From Lucinisca nassula (lineage: Eukaryota > Mollusca > Bivalvia > Lucinida > Lucinidae), in contig CAUZLF010000734.1 in NCBI GenBank assembly GCA_963580285.1, forward strand, positions 61,970-125,969: a stretch of DNA of 64,000 bases, given 5' to 3'. The notes under the pieces were generated by a model that was given only the letters and a program-made list of their open reading frames with translations, was not told where the DNA came from and ran no database searches. Below are positions 1 to 10,326 of the stretch, one piece after another (position 1 is the stretch's first letter; every line of letters begins with the position of its first letter). Position numbers and translations under genes: made by a program.

Positions 1-355
1 GAAAATGGTTTAATCACTCCTCAGACAATTAGCTACATCTAACGGTAGAAGTTTGCATTACAAAAAATGGACTATTCTACGATCTCATGAATGGTTATGT
101 TTTGGCGCCAAATAGCAGACGCTGGGCGAGAAAAGTCGAACTCTGTTGTTGGTTATTGACACGGAGCTTCTGGGGATAATTCGGGAGCTGTGCAAAGCGC
201 TGGTTTTCTATCCACCTCTATTTACAACCGTTTAGCTATCGAGAAAATATTTTTTACCGGTTCCTAACGTTTTTTTTATGAACGAGATACACACAATGAC
301 ATTAAACACGTGTTGGGGTGCTGGCGTCGGATGACGTCATTTACCGATCGCGTGC
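1..355 (-). repeat. Interspersed repeat, inverted relative to 50790-51200
   Basis: This stretch reads as a diverged reverse complement of 50790-51200. Shared landmarks include a block about AAATAGCAGACGCTGGGCG, the 'ttattgacacggagcttc' block and the 'catttaccgatc' block at the far end. The other copy lies inside an 8.4-kb hAT-like insertion, so this may be part of a second copy of that element running off the window. No coding potential is seen. The stretch 356-640 that follows holds no feature I can recognise. Confidence 0.6.
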
Positions 356-1143
356 AGAAAAATGGTAGCGTCAGTTTGTGGGCGGCGATTTTTATCATTC
401 AAAAATCATCGATCGGCATTTTCCGTATGTCTGGTCTTCGCCGGACTTTGCCGGAAAAAAGCATGCAGTCCATGACCTCGGCTATAAGACGGGGTCAATT
501 TTTCGGGCTCTTTTTGGAGGGAAAAATCCTCGTCTTATAGCCGAATTTTTACGGTACATATTTACATATGAAGTTCGTCTTATGTTGAGCATGGTGTAAT
601 GTACCAATCACATCCCTCTGGAGCATAGATTGTTGGCACTCGTTAGAGCGCATCCGGGACGTTTCGCCCCCAAACCGTTTCCTTCCCTAGTCGTTTCGCC
701 CCCAAGACGTTTCCTTCCTGGTCGTTTCCCCCCTAGTCGTTTCGCCCCCCCCCCCCCTAGTCGTTTCGTCCCCCTAGTCGTTTCGCCCACTTTTCACTGT
801 AAGGCTAATTTTCAATGTTGAACTTTTATTAGAGGTAAGAAGAGGCAAATATTTAAGTGGCATCATCGCCCTGTCACGTCAGCCTAAGTATCTGTATCTG
901 TTCGTTAAGGGACTTCATTCATACTTGAACAGTATGTCTCTGATGGCGCGTGAAAAAGAGAAAGTGGGAAATATTGGAAAGAAAAAGAAATAGTGGATAG
1001 ACAAGAAAGAAAAGAAAGATTCCTGCCTGCTTTTTCAAATCATCATTGGCAACCAGACCTCTCTGGCTACAGAAGTGTCGCCCAACCGGCACAGGTTAAA
1101 AAATCCCTCAGACTTTACTTACAGACCGGCCCCTACCTAGCTA

Positions 1144-1325
1144 TTAAAACGAGAGGGTAGACGGTCCCTGCTTGAATGATACCAAGTCAGGGGCCTCAGA
1201 AACAGATGCTGGTAAACTATTCCAACCGGGTATAGTCCTAGGGAAGAAGCTGTACTTGAATGTATCGAGCTTACCGCGTTGCCTGATCAGGGTCTGCATT
1301 ATTTGCTTACAGTTCAGGAATTACT
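1144..1325 (-). pseudogene. LINE reverse transcriptase, C-terminal remnant
   Basis: On the minus strand a short open segment ends with TAA at 1146-1144. It contains the motif FFPRTIPGWNSLP, which closes many CR1/Jockey-type LINE ORF2 proteins; the same motif type is seen at the C-termini of the RT copies at 3111-5077 and 5880-6787. Only the last ~55 residues are present, so this is a 5'-truncated insertion. It sits inside the 650-2026 foldback element. Confidence 0.6.
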
Positions 1326-1419
1326 GAGTCCGATGCCGCAAATCCGATCAGAGTATACATAAATTGCTGACAGAACATTGATGAAAGGAATAGACTTGAT
1401 CATTGCTTCCACTTCTATT

Positions 1420-1612
1420 TATTATGTTGCATCGGCGTTGACGCGTCGTTGCGTAGACGACATTTACGGCAATACTCAACCATATATTACCTAGTGGGCA
1501 CACAATGTGTATGCAACGTCGTATCAACGCCGATGCAACGTAATAAAGTTGCATCGGCGTTGACCCGATGTTGCGTCTAGACGGCATTTGCGGCAATATT
1601 CAACAATGTATT
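1420..1612. repeat. Palindromic MITE-like repeat
   Basis: The block TTGCATCGGCGTTGAC occurs directly at about 1425 and 1551 and inverted (TCAACGCCGATGCAAC) at about 1527. Each is followed by related sequence ending in a 'ggcaatattcaac'-type tail. This gives a short foldback with a partial duplication. No coding capacity. Confidence 0.6.
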
Positions 1613-2261
1613 ACTGGCCGACTCTGTTAACGAACCAAGAGACCAATTTAAAACAAAACTGGTAAAGGTGCTAAAGCAATAATTAAAGACTTTTAACTTT
1701 GCAAAGAGCACATGCTTTCACACCTTATCATTAAGGGCATTAATTGCGTGATTAATGTGTCAAATCAAATAAACAATGTGAATAACGGTATTGATCAAAA
1801 CAGGTGATACTTATCATAATTCCTAATTAACATTTTCATTCAAAGAACAGGTTCTTCTCTTTTTCTCTCTCTCATATATGAATCTTTTATATATAAAATA
1901 TAGTAAAATAGTTTGGGGGCGAAACGACTAGGCTTTGGGGGCGAAACGACTAGGGTAAGGGGGCGAAACGACTAGGGGCCAAAACGACTAGGGGGGAAAC
2001 GTCTCGGGGGCGAAACGTCTTGTTACCGTTAGAGCTGCCCCACAGGGATAGTTCTAACGAGCACCCATAAATTATGTCTACCTAAAGGGATATAAGGGTC
2101 ATACACATTAAAGGCGCCATTTTGGCGCATGTGCGTAATGGTGTCATGCACCCACTGTGTATCGTCTTCGTCATCGGGAAAAGGATCAGGAGTCTGCATA
2201 GACCATAAAGTTGACCTGTATGTATGTGTACTTAAGCCAAACTTACCGCAAAACAAATTTT

Positions 2262-2366
2262 ACTTTTACTAAGTTGACTTAGGTACGAGTTGACTAAGGT
2301 ACGAGTTGACCAAACTCGGTTACGAGTTGACTAAGGTACGAGTTGACTTAGGTACGAGTTGACCAG
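2262..2366. repeat. Short tandem repeat, unit about 17 bp
   Basis: About five to six imperfect copies of TAGGTACGAGTTGACT-type units. The unit is not seen elsewhere in the window. 2027-2261 before it holds nothing recognisable. Confidence 0.7.
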
Positions 2367-2369
2367 AAA

Positions 2370-2575
2370 CCATCAGAGGCAAGTGCACTAACCACTGAGC
2401 TATCCCTGCAAATGAGGCCAATGGTGCGTATTCGGACACCGAAATTTTACCGCTGCATTTTCTTTTTCTTCTATTACTGCTACTACCACTGCACCAAAGT
2501 GCTCAACTCGAACCCCAAGACCTCTAGCATCAGAGGCGAGTGCACTAACCAGTGAGCTATCACACTCCAAGCAAA
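2370..2575 (-). repeat. tRNA-derived SINE heads (two fragments)
   Basis: On the minus strand two pieces carry the internal promoter pattern of a tRNA-derived SINE: an A-box-like TAGCTCACTGGTTAGTGCAC and, in the 2480-2575 piece, a B-box-like GGGTTCGAGTT. The head resembles the plus-strand SINE at 20595-20820. Neither would fold as a functional tRNA by eye. 2576-3030 is without a feature I can recognise. Confidence 0.55.
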
Positions 2576-3032
2576 CAAAACTATTGACAAATACCTCTTG
2601 TTACACTTGCTGGTGAACGAATTTCCTTGGAAGTTTCACCTGTAACATGTAACGATACAGAAATTTGTATTAATTTCCTTTTGTAAACCGAAACTGAAAG
2701 TGAAACTGGTCATAGAAAACTTTTTCAAAATCAATTGCGAAGTGTGCGGCCATGAACATCGAATCATTTTGGGGCTTTAAGTTTTGTTGATTGGTTTACT
2801 GACTCGTCTTGCTACAAAGGCATGTCTACAAGCGTTTTCTAGTTAAAATTCCTCTCACCGGCAAAACGATGTGGTATCCAGGCGGAAACAGCGTCCTTGT
2901 CAAAACGAGTCGCCGGAAACAGGCACCTTGCAATAAAAGCTATAATTTAAAATCCTGGCGAAATAATTCTGCCTAAAATACGGGTCTGCCTATTTGCAGA
3001 CACGAAACCGTCAACAACCGACAAGAAGCTCT

Positions 3033-3109
3033 TTTTATCTATCTTCTTATACTGAGTCGGTCACATTTTGCCACCACCTCAGTTGGATGGGTGACTAAAT
3101 TTAGCTAAA
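3033..3109 (-). repeat. Inverted copy of a LINE 3' tail (left arm)
   Basis: The reverse complement of this stretch matches the LINE tail at 5376-5462, including ACCGACTCAGTATAAGAAG and the TAGCTAAATTTAG block next to it. The two copies are about 75 bp long and face each other across the RT coding region at 3111-5077. A shorter relative lies at 5819-5872, again directly before an RT fragment. It could be a separate minus-strand insertion of a heavily 5'-truncated copy. Confidence 0.7.
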
Positions 3110-3110
3110 A

Positions 3111-5077
3111 ATGTCACCGGATGAGTCCTTTAAACTGTATTTTCGTGCTCGCAAGTCTAGCAGCCCTGACGTTAAGAACCATTACAAACGGTTCAGAGCA
3201 CATGTGCAAAAGGTTATAAGAGATGCATATTGGAAGCATGTTTCCAGCATCTTTACCTTTGAAGATGACAATATAGATCCCGATAGTCCCCAAAAGAATG
3301 GTAAAGTTAAAAAGTTTTGGTCATTCGTAAAGTCCCTGAAAAAGGATGCGTTTGGGATCACTTCGCTAAGGGAAAATGGAATTCTAAAAACAAATGCGCG
3401 CGATAAGGCTAATATTTGCAATAAACAGTTTCAATCAGCATTTACGCGTGAAACTGATGGTGAGCTACCATCTAAAGGTGCAAGTCCGTTCCCCTCTATG
3501 GGGGACATAACAGTTGACCCCAATGGGGTCGCTAAACTGTTAGGTAAGCTCAAGATACATAAGGCATCTGGGCCCGATGACCTGAATGCCAGGGTACTTA
3601 AGGAATGTAGTGCTGAAATATCTCCTGTGTTGGCCTTTATCTTCAATCAATCACTTGCCCAGGGCACTGTACCAGATGACTGGCGACAAGCAAATGTAAT
3701 CCCGGTCTATAAAAAAGGGGAAAATATGATGCAGCAAATTATAGACCAGTGTCGCTAACATGCATCTGTTGCAAAACCCTGGAGCATATATTAGTAAGCA
3801 ACATCAACAAGCACTTAGCCTTTGAGAGCATTCTTGCTGACTGTCAACATGGTTTCCGGAGTCAAAGGTCTTGCGAAACGCAGCTTGTTCAATTTTACCA
3901 TGACATTGTGAGCAATCTGGATGGGGCCATAAATCGTGGCCACAAACAGACTGACTTGATCATCATGGACTTTGCTAAGGCCTTTGACAAGGTACCTCAC
4001 AGAAGGCTATTACATAAACTGGAGTACTATGGGATAAGAGGATCCACGCATAGGTGGATTAGCTCATGGCTCTCTGGCCGCTCACAACAAGTTGTACTTG
4101 ATGGCCAAGCGTCTGATCCAGTCCCTGTTTTATCTGGAGTCCCCCAAGGATCGGTCCTTGGACCGGTCCTTTTCTTGGTTTTCATTAATGATCTCCCCGA
4201 TAATATCAGGTCATCGGTCCGCTTGTTTGCTGATGATTGTGTCCTGTATAGGAACATATATTCTCCTTCTGACTGTCTTATTTTACAAGATGACCTGGAT
4301 CAACTTGCACAGTGGGAGGCCGATTGGCAAATGAAGTTCAATGTGGCCAAATGTCACTCAATGAGAGTGTCACGACACCCTCCGGACAAGCAAATTAAGT
4401 TTGACTATACTCTTCACCAGCAAGTTTTGGAGCATGTTCAATCCGCCAAATATCTTGGTATCACCATCACTGACGATTTTGATTGGGGTCAACATATCTC
4501 AGAGATTACATCTAAAGCAACTAGGACTTTGGGATTCCTTAGACGGAACTTGGCTTTTGCACCTAGGCAGACAAAGGATGTTGCATATAAAACATTGGTT
4601 CGCCCTCAACTCGAATATGCATCACCCATTTGGCACCCCTATGTTAAAACTCAGACTCAGCAGGTGGAGAAGGTGCAGAGGACGGCTGCTCGATGGTCCT
4701 GTAGGCGATGGCGAAATAGAAGTAGCGTCGGTGACATGCTTAATGAGCTGGAGTGGCCGTCCCTGGAGGCCCGTCGTGAGCAGTCCTCTTTAACCTTCTT
4801 CTACAAGATACACTCTGATTCAGTGTCTATTGATAAAGATAGGTACTTGACCCCTGTAACACTGTCGACTCAAACAAGGGCATCAAAAGTAAACGACTCA
4901 CAATATCGTAGATACCAGTCCTATAGTGACCCCCTGAAGAACTCGTTTTTTCCTAGAACTATTCCCCAATGGAATAGTCTTCCCTCCTCTGCGGTGAATG
5001 CCAAGTCCGCAGAAGAGTTCAAAGTAGAAGTAAAACAAAGATCAGGAATTGATACAATTAACTTACTCCATCCATAA
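3111..5077 (+). pseudogene. LINE ORF2 reverse transcriptase (CR1/Jockey type), frameshifted, 5'-truncated
   Basis: Two consecutive open segments (3111-3758 and 3749-5077) form one RT. The first carries the linker and finger motifs (HKASGPDDLNARVLKE, WRQANVIPVYKKG). The second carries QHGFRSQRSCETQL, the DFAKAFD catalytic block, SGVPQGSVLGP, the LFADD active site near 4225, and the C-terminal FPRTIPQWNSLPSS motif. A 2-nt excess near 3725 shifts the frame between KKGEN and RPVSLT. No endonuclease or ORF1 is present upstream, so the copy is 5'-truncated. The last ~18 codons come from an inserted Penelope-element tail (from 5021). In the related copies at 21285 and 43840 the reading ends with FKA-type residues instead. 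Not active. Confidence 0.85.
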
Positions 5078-5261
5078 AAGACATCAAAGGGAAAGAAATA
5101 CAAACATTAAGCGACCAGACCATAATGGAAACCTAAACAAAGGAAGGCCATATGGACAGTTACTTTCCCACAAAATGGCCATATGGCCATCCAAAATTAA
5201 AAGACACAAGTGATACACACAGTAAGTAACAAACAACAACATAAATAAATCGCCACGGAAG
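5021..5261 (-). mobile_element. 5'-truncated Penelope-like element tail inserted in the LINE
   Basis: The segment matches 7349-7612, which forms the 3' end of the Penelope-like element on the minus strand. The conserved terminus reads AAAGTAGAAGTAAAACAAAG on the plus strand. LINE sequence resumes at about 5262 ('cccgcacagtgtaagattggg'), parallel to the uninterrupted copies at 21640 and 44070. A short AAG repeat at the junctions may be the target duplication. The insertion replaces the normal LINE stop codon. Confidence 0.75.
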
Positions 5262-5466
5262 CCCGCACAGTGTAAGATTGGGTCGAAGAGGTATGCGTTT
5301 TAGGATACCTCTGTTATGCAGATTGTAAATAGTTTTAAGGACGCATCCAGTGCCTCTCTTTTTTTCTTTTTTTTTCAGCTAAATTCTAAATTTAGCCACC
5401 CAATCAACTGAGGTAATGGCCAGATATGACCGACTCAGTATAAGAAGATAGATAGATAGATAGATT
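5262..5466 (+). repeat. LINE 3' UTR and (GATA)n end
   Basis: Continues the 3111-5077 LINE: 'cagattgtaaatagttttaagga', a T-rich run, the ACCGACTCAGTATAAGAAG block, then GATA repeats at about 5446-5464. The same tail occurs at 24343-24425 and in part at 52524-52593. Microsatellite-like 3' ends replace poly(A) in several LINE clades. Confidence 0.75.
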
Positions 5467-5487
5467 TACATATCTATCTTTTATACT

Positions 5488-5815
5488 GCGGGCCTCGGTA
5501 GCTCAGTCGGATGCGCGTCTGACTGGTGATCCTGCACGTAATCCCCGAGAGGGGGTGATGCAGTAGTGATATAGAGATAGATAGATAGACACGGGTTCGA
5601 TACTTGCCGGGGTTGGCAGCATTCTTTTGTGGAGATTGATCATGAAATTTTTCTATGGTCATTCTCTCCTCTGGCGAGAGAATGTGCATTGTAGTGTAAA
5701 TAAGTTCTGAATAGTTAAGCCTGCCCAGGAAAAGTGTGGGTAGGTAAACTGACCGGTTAAACAAGACCTAAATAGTGTTGACTGGGTCATTAAACTCCAA
5801 TACAAACAAATAAAT
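5488..5815 (+). mobile_element. tRNA-derived SINE
   Basis: The head has an A-box region (CTCGGTAGCTCAGTCGGATG) and a B-box (ACGGGTTCGATACTTGCC) at about 5586-5603. They are pushed apart by an inserted stretch with GATA repeats, so it is not a functional tRNA. The body ('catgaaatttttctatggtc', 'gcctgcccaggaaaagtgtgg', 'tagtgttgactgggtcattaaac') recurs at 12230-12420 and 19380-19620. Such SINEs rely on a LINE for mobility. Confidence 0.7.
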
Positions 5816-5818
5816 AAA

Positions 5819-5872
5819 TCTTCTTATACTTAGTTGCTCACATTTGGCCATTTATCTCAGTTACATATCTAT
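5819..5872 (-). repeat. Inverted LINE-tail fragment
   Basis: A diverged, shorter version of the 3033-3109 arm ('tcttatacttagttgctcacatttggcc'). It stops where the truncated RT at 5874 begins, repeating the arrangement seen at 3033/3111. Confidence 0.55.
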
Positions 5873-5879
5873 CTGTAGG

Positions 5880-6787
5880 GACCACAAGGGACTGTTCTTG
5901 GTCCTATATTGTTCTCCCTGTACATCAATGATATTTCCACTGACATTGACTCAGAAATAAGGCTGTTTGCAGATGACTGTGTTTGTTACCGGGAAATTAA
6001 AGATACAGATGACTCACTGAAACTTCAGGCTGACATAGATAGATTAGGATGTTGGGCCAGAAAATGGGGCATGAGATTTCAACCAGTTAAATGCAATATT
6101 ATGCAGATAACAAGGAAGAGATCTAATAAAGTTGAGGCTTCTTACACCTTAGAGGGAACGGTCCTCGAAAATGTGAATTCCATTAAATACCTTGGTGTGA
6201 CAATCACCCACGATTTGAGATGGAATACACACATTAGCAATATGTGTACAAAGGCGAATAGAACACTTGGTTTCCTGAGGCGAAATCTTCATCAGTGTCC
6301 TCAGGATGTGAAAGAGACAGCATACAGGGGACTTGTTTGCCCAATCTTGGAATATGGTAGTTGCATCTGGGACCCAAGCGGAGTGGTCCTTAATGAAGAA
6401 ATTGAAAAAGTTCAGAATAGAGCTGCTAGATTTGTAACTGGAAATTATTGCTTTGAAACTGGGAGCATGACTGGAATTCTAGGAAAATTAAGATGGGAGT
6501 CTCTCAAGAAAAGGAGAAGAGACAGTAGGCTCATACTCTTATACAAAGGTCTAAAGGGTGCTGCCAGCATTCCAACAGATGAGCTTGTTTCCCCGGCTAG
6601 GCACTGTAGAAAACACCATTCAATGACGTTTCAGACCCTTACTGCAAGAACGGATATTTATAAAGAATCGTTTTACCCCCGAACCATTAGAGATTGGAAT
6701 GCCCTTCCCGATTCTATTATTTTGACGGCTGAAGGTGCTGAGGATTGTGTAGCTAAGTTTACATCTTTGGTTAGAGCTAGGGACTAA
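5880..6787 (+). pseudogene. LINE reverse transcriptase fragment (CR1/Jockey type), 5'-truncated
   Basis: Reading begins inside the RT core at PQGTVLGPILFSLYINDI and is open to the stop at 6785-6787. It includes LFADDCVCY (catalytic Asp pair), the thumb region and the C-terminal FYPRTIRDWNALPDS motif. The N-terminal half of the RT and the endonuclease are missing. The remaining ~300 codons have no stop, so the insertion is fairly young. It differs clearly from the 3111-5077 copy and is a second family. 6788-6900 is its probable 3' UTR. Confidence 0.8.
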
Positions 6788-6904
6788 CTTCCCATATCAC
6801 AGGTCCTGGTGTATGAATGTCATTTGACGTGTCACCAGTAACAATTCTGATTCTGGTTACGTCTGAATAACAGAGGTATCCTTTCTTTCTGTATATACTA
6901 CAAC

Positions 6905-7005
6905 ACCATCCCACGAGGATTACCTGCAGGTGTACATTACATACACTCCAGGTTTGCAGGATGAAAGCCTACACAGTAATCATGTAATTACGGAGGGATC
7001 GGGTG
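6905..7005 (-). repeat. Fragment of the SINE-like repeat seen at 20800-20890
   Basis: On the minus strand this carries 'gtaattacatgattactgtg' and 'ctttcatcctgcaaacctgg', matching plus-strand sequence at about 20820-20870. Fragment only. Confidence 0.6.
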
Positions 7006-7014
7006 GTTCTCCCT

Positions 7015-7037
7015 NNNNNNNNNNNNNNNNNNNNNNN
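7015..7037. other. Assembly gap (Ns)
   Basis: A run of 23 N characters. Sequence on either side need not be contiguous. Confidence 0.99.
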
Positions 7038-7348
7038 GAATTGTTTCCTCCATGATTCAAGCCTTTGTTGATACACGGAGCGTCTTTAGATACAAGCACT
7101 TATTCACTATGAAAATAGGGGTCTCCCTATTGGGTGACAAGAAGTTGCAAGAGGTGACAAGAAGTGACAAGAGCTATTTTATGGTGGCAAGAAACTTTCT
7201 AACACAAAATTAAACTATATTATTGCTTAAAATGATAAATTTAATGTTATTCTTGAGTTAGAAATTAATTTTGGTCAAATTTAAAGACGTTTGGAGGAAA
7301 AAGCAACATGCTTTATTCAGACGTTATATATCCGCATTTACCGACAAG

Positions 7349-7916
7349 AAAGTAGAAGTAAAACAAAGATCAGGAATTGATACAATTAACTTACTCCACC
7401 CATAAAAGACACCAAAGGGAAAGAAATATAAACATTAAGCGACCAGACCATAATGAAAACCTAAACAAAGGAAGGCCATAAGGACAGTTACTTTCCCACA
7501 AAATGGCCATATGGCCATCCAAAACCAAAAGACACAAGTGAACCACATAGTAAGTAACAAACAACAACATAAATAAATCGCCACAGAAGAGCCGCCTTGG
7601 AACGGTCAGTGGAAGATTTCCACTGGGGGGCTTAAATCGATTTTACGTGGCCACAATCCTCGCCCTTACTTCCGTCGCGATTTAGACAAATAATTTGTTC
7701 AGTCCTAATGAAGGCCTCCTAACTCATCAGTGCAACATCTCCGTGAACACAAAAAATCAAAGAACCACAGAGGTGAGACAACGGTGAGGACTCGACAGCA
7801 AGAAACCACTGAAATGCTGGAGCAAAAGAAAACCAACAGTTAGACTCCGATGAGCCCGACCAGAGACAGAGCATCAGGCACCAACCAACATTATCTCTCT
7901 AATTTTCAATAAGCCT
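7349..7916 (-). other. Penelope-like element 3' UTR
   Basis: Non-coding stretch between the RT stop and the conserved 3' terminus at 7349. 7349-7612 matches the copies at 5021-5261 and 48463-48629. If the in-frame TGAs upstream are selenocysteine codons, a SECIS element would be expected here on the minus strand; I could not identify one by eye. A CTGATGA string at about 7729 (minus) lacks a pairing partner and a GAAA. Confidence 0.65.
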
Positions 7917-9505
7917 TTACGTTGGAGCCGTCATAGAATCTGAGGCCTGACCCACCGGCGTGCAATTAAAGAGGGAAGCAAAGTTGCCAACCGTGATTGG
8001 GTTAACTACCATGCATGCAGTCTGTCGTATAATATCCATGTTGTACCCAATCTTTTTATATCGAAGAATGATTTTACGAAATTGGGTGCTGAAGTCATTG
8101 CGGTTATATATTTTTCTGAATTTATATACTAAGTCACCATAAAATTTGGGTTCCGATAGACCTTGTTGCAGAAGAGATTTAAGTCCAATATTGAATTTTA
8201 AAATTAAATCAGAATGGCGTCTATAAAATTTTGAAAAGGCTTTGCGTAGTTTATGGTACCAATAACCCTGATTAAGGAGTTTAGCCGTTAATAATTTATT
8301 ACGAGTGTTGAAGTCAGTTATATGACTACACACTCTAGCAAATCGAATTAATTGCGAAATATAAACGCTATAGGATGGCGCACGAGGAACATCACCATCC
8401 AAAAAAGGAAAATTTACAATCTCAAAATCAAATTCATCGCGTTTATTATAAATTTTGCACGAAACAAATCCATCTACAATAGATAGATGTAAATCCAAAA
8501 ACGGGGCCTCGGTATCAGAAGAATTTGCTTTATTTAACTGAAGTTCTAGGGGGTAAATCTGACTGATCAAACCATCAAAATAGGTATTATCAATATTTAA
8601 TAAATCATCTAAATATCTAGAAGTAGAGCTAAAAGCTTCAATAATTTCAGATTGGTTATCAATGGAAAGCGACAAAATGAAGTCTCTTTCATAACAATAC
8701 AAGAACAGATCAGCCACAAGAGGTGCGCAATTAGTACCCATCGGAATACCCACAATTTGTCTAAATAACTTAGTACCGAATCTAATATAAATATTGTCAA
8801 GTAGAAAGGTGAGGGCATCACACACTTTCTGACATGACCAAAGTGTATAATTCTTATGCTCTTTAGAAGTGAAAAATGCATTTCTGACATTACATGCAAG
8901 ATAGAGAGAATCTTCTCTATGAAAAGCCCATTCAATTAAATCATTAAGCTTTTCTTTTATAAGATTATGAGGAAGTGTAGTGTAAAGAGTGGAAAAATCG
9001 TAGGTAGACAGACTAGAAGCACGAAAATGTCTAGATTTCAATTTATTTAAAACCTCATTCGAATTTTTTATAGACCAAAACAGAATTTCTTCCTGATCTT
9101 TCAAAGACTTTATCACAATATCTAATTACATGCGTTTTAATAGCAGTAAGGCAGGAAGTTAATAATTAAGAAAGTTCAGTGGTAGTGCAAGAGCTAGAAT
9201 TTGCAATAAACCGTGCTTTGTAAGGTTTTTTATGAAGTTTTGGTAACCAGTATAGCGTAGGAAGCTTGTCTTGGCCTTCGTTAACACACACAGCAAACTT
9301 GGTGGCTGAAAGACAAACATGTTTATCTACTATAGCTCTCTCTTCAGCTAAAGGCTGAAGTTCATGGGCCTTAGTACCACCAAGCTCCTGCTTAAGCGTG
9401 ATAACATAGTGGAGCCGTCACACAACGACGACGTTGTTAGCGGCCTTGTCTGCAGGGGCCAAAACAAACTTCTTATGAAATTCTTGAATACCTAGTTTTA
9501 AGATG
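7917..9505 (-). pseudogene. Penelope-like reverse transcriptase core
   Basis: The minus strand encodes APADKAANNVVVV, an in-frame TGA at 9418-9420, then RLHYVITLKQELGG, a LYWLPKLHK motif (typical of Penelope-type RTs), an in-frame TAA at 9166-9168, and a frame change near 9085. It then continues into a 399-codon open segment (9116-7917) with TYDFSTLYTTLPH (motif A), GIPMGTNCAPLVADLFLYCYE (motif B region), SRYLDDLL (motif C with the catalytic Asp pair) and EAPFLDLHLSIV (motif D/E region). TYDFS.LYT and YLDD-type motifs separate this RT from the LINE RTs in the window. The C-terminus has no second endonuclease. Confidence 0.85.
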
Positions 9506-9509
9506 ACGT

Positions 9510-9579
9510 AAAGTAGAAGTAAAACAAAGATCAGGAATTGATACAATTAACTTACTCCACCCATAAAAGACACCATAAA
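9510..9579 (-). mobile_element. 70-bp Penelope-element tail inserted in its own RT gene
   Basis: The segment is the terminal ~70 bp of the element's own 3' UTR, from AAAGTAGAAGTAAAACAAAG to 'aaagacaccataaa'. It is flanked by GACGT at 9505-9509 and 9580-9584, a likely 5-bp target duplication. It ends the upstream reading frame after LLPPKPKTS with residues read from the tail. Without it the pre-RT domain would join the RT core. Confidence 0.75.
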
Positions 9580-10304
9580 GACGTCTTGGGCTTAGGAGGT
9601 AATAAGTTAGTAATTTGAGAATAGAAAGAAATGCGTTTATTCACTAGTTTTAAAATGCTAAGTTTCCAGTCCTTAAGGGCTTTATGCTCAACATACTCTC
9701 GCTTACACCATCGATTACCGAATTCATTCAAGGAAGCAGCGATTTCATCTCTACATTTACTGAAATCAATTTTAGAATGAAACCGATATTTCGGTCCTTT
9801 ATAAATTATATTCCTTATCCTAGAATCAGGAATAATTTTCAAATTGCCAGTAACTACATGACCAGCAGCAGGATAGCAATACTTTGAGTTTTTACAATCA
9901 CATGAATCAGGGGTATTAGTATCAATATCAAGATCTGAAACAAGTTTATTGAAATTAAAAATGATAGATCTAACATGTTTGTTATATTTATAGCAAATTA
10001 TAGGTGTTTCAGTATTTTGAAAATAAGCAGGAATGGAAGAAAGCACCGATCTCTCACGGAAGATACTGGGTAAATCTATAAAATCCATACCCTTATTAAT
10101 GAAAGATATTTTGAAGAAATGGCGTTTATGATTAATTTCAGAATCAATGTAAGGACGGAGAGAATGCTGAGTATAGCCTCTAGTTAAGAGAGCCGCATCA
10201 TATAACTGATGAGAACTATCGTAGAATTTATTCACCTCGGTGTCCAGAAGACGTAAAACAGAAACGGGTAATGAACTTAAAAATGAAAGCATAGTGGCGT
10301 CCAT
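9580..10304 (-). pseudogene. Penelope-like element pre-RT domain
   Basis: About 240 codons with the conserved pieces CKNSKYCYPAAGHVVTGNL and RNIIYKGPKYR and a basic region (CKREYVEHKALKDWK). These resemble the segment that lies between GIY-YIG and the RT core in many Penelope-like proteins of invertebrates; this is recalled family knowledge. A CDCKNSKYC cysteine cluster is intact. The frame differs by one from the upstream GIY-YIG segment, which ends 22 bp earlier at a TGA (10327-10329). Either a frame error or a separate ORF with its own ATG at 10304 explains this. Confidence 0.7.
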
Positions 10305-10326
10305 GATTTAATAATATAATTGACAG

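Larger units (their letters stand above)
650..2026. mobile_element. Foldback DNA element with tandem-repeat inverted arms and a 9-bp target duplication
   Basis: The left arm (about 656-792) consists of imperfect ~18-20 bp units of the type CCTAGTCGTTTCGCCCCC. The right arm (about 1912-2020) has the same unit inverted (GGGGGCGAAACGACTAGG). The pair is flanked by CGTTAGAGC at 641-649 and again at 2027-2035, an exact 9-bp direct repeat. Nine-base target duplications are typical of Mutator-like elements; the assignment is inferred. The interior codes for no transposase, so it would be non-autonomous. It holds a LINE remnant and a palindromic repeat. Confidence 0.7.

Noticed and set aside
630..821. 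Pro/Phe/Arg-rich small protein in the foldback arm
   Set aside because: Encoded by tandem arm units, with an equal reading on the opposite strand.
5488..5605. Functional tRNA gene
   Set aside because: A- and B-box strings are present, but a GATA-containing insertion separates them and a SINE body follows.
7690..7735. CTGATGA on the minus strand in the Penelope-element 3' UTR as a hammerhead
   Set aside because: The sequence after it (GTTAGGAGGCCTTCATTAGG) does not form stem II and no GAAA follows; at best a relic.
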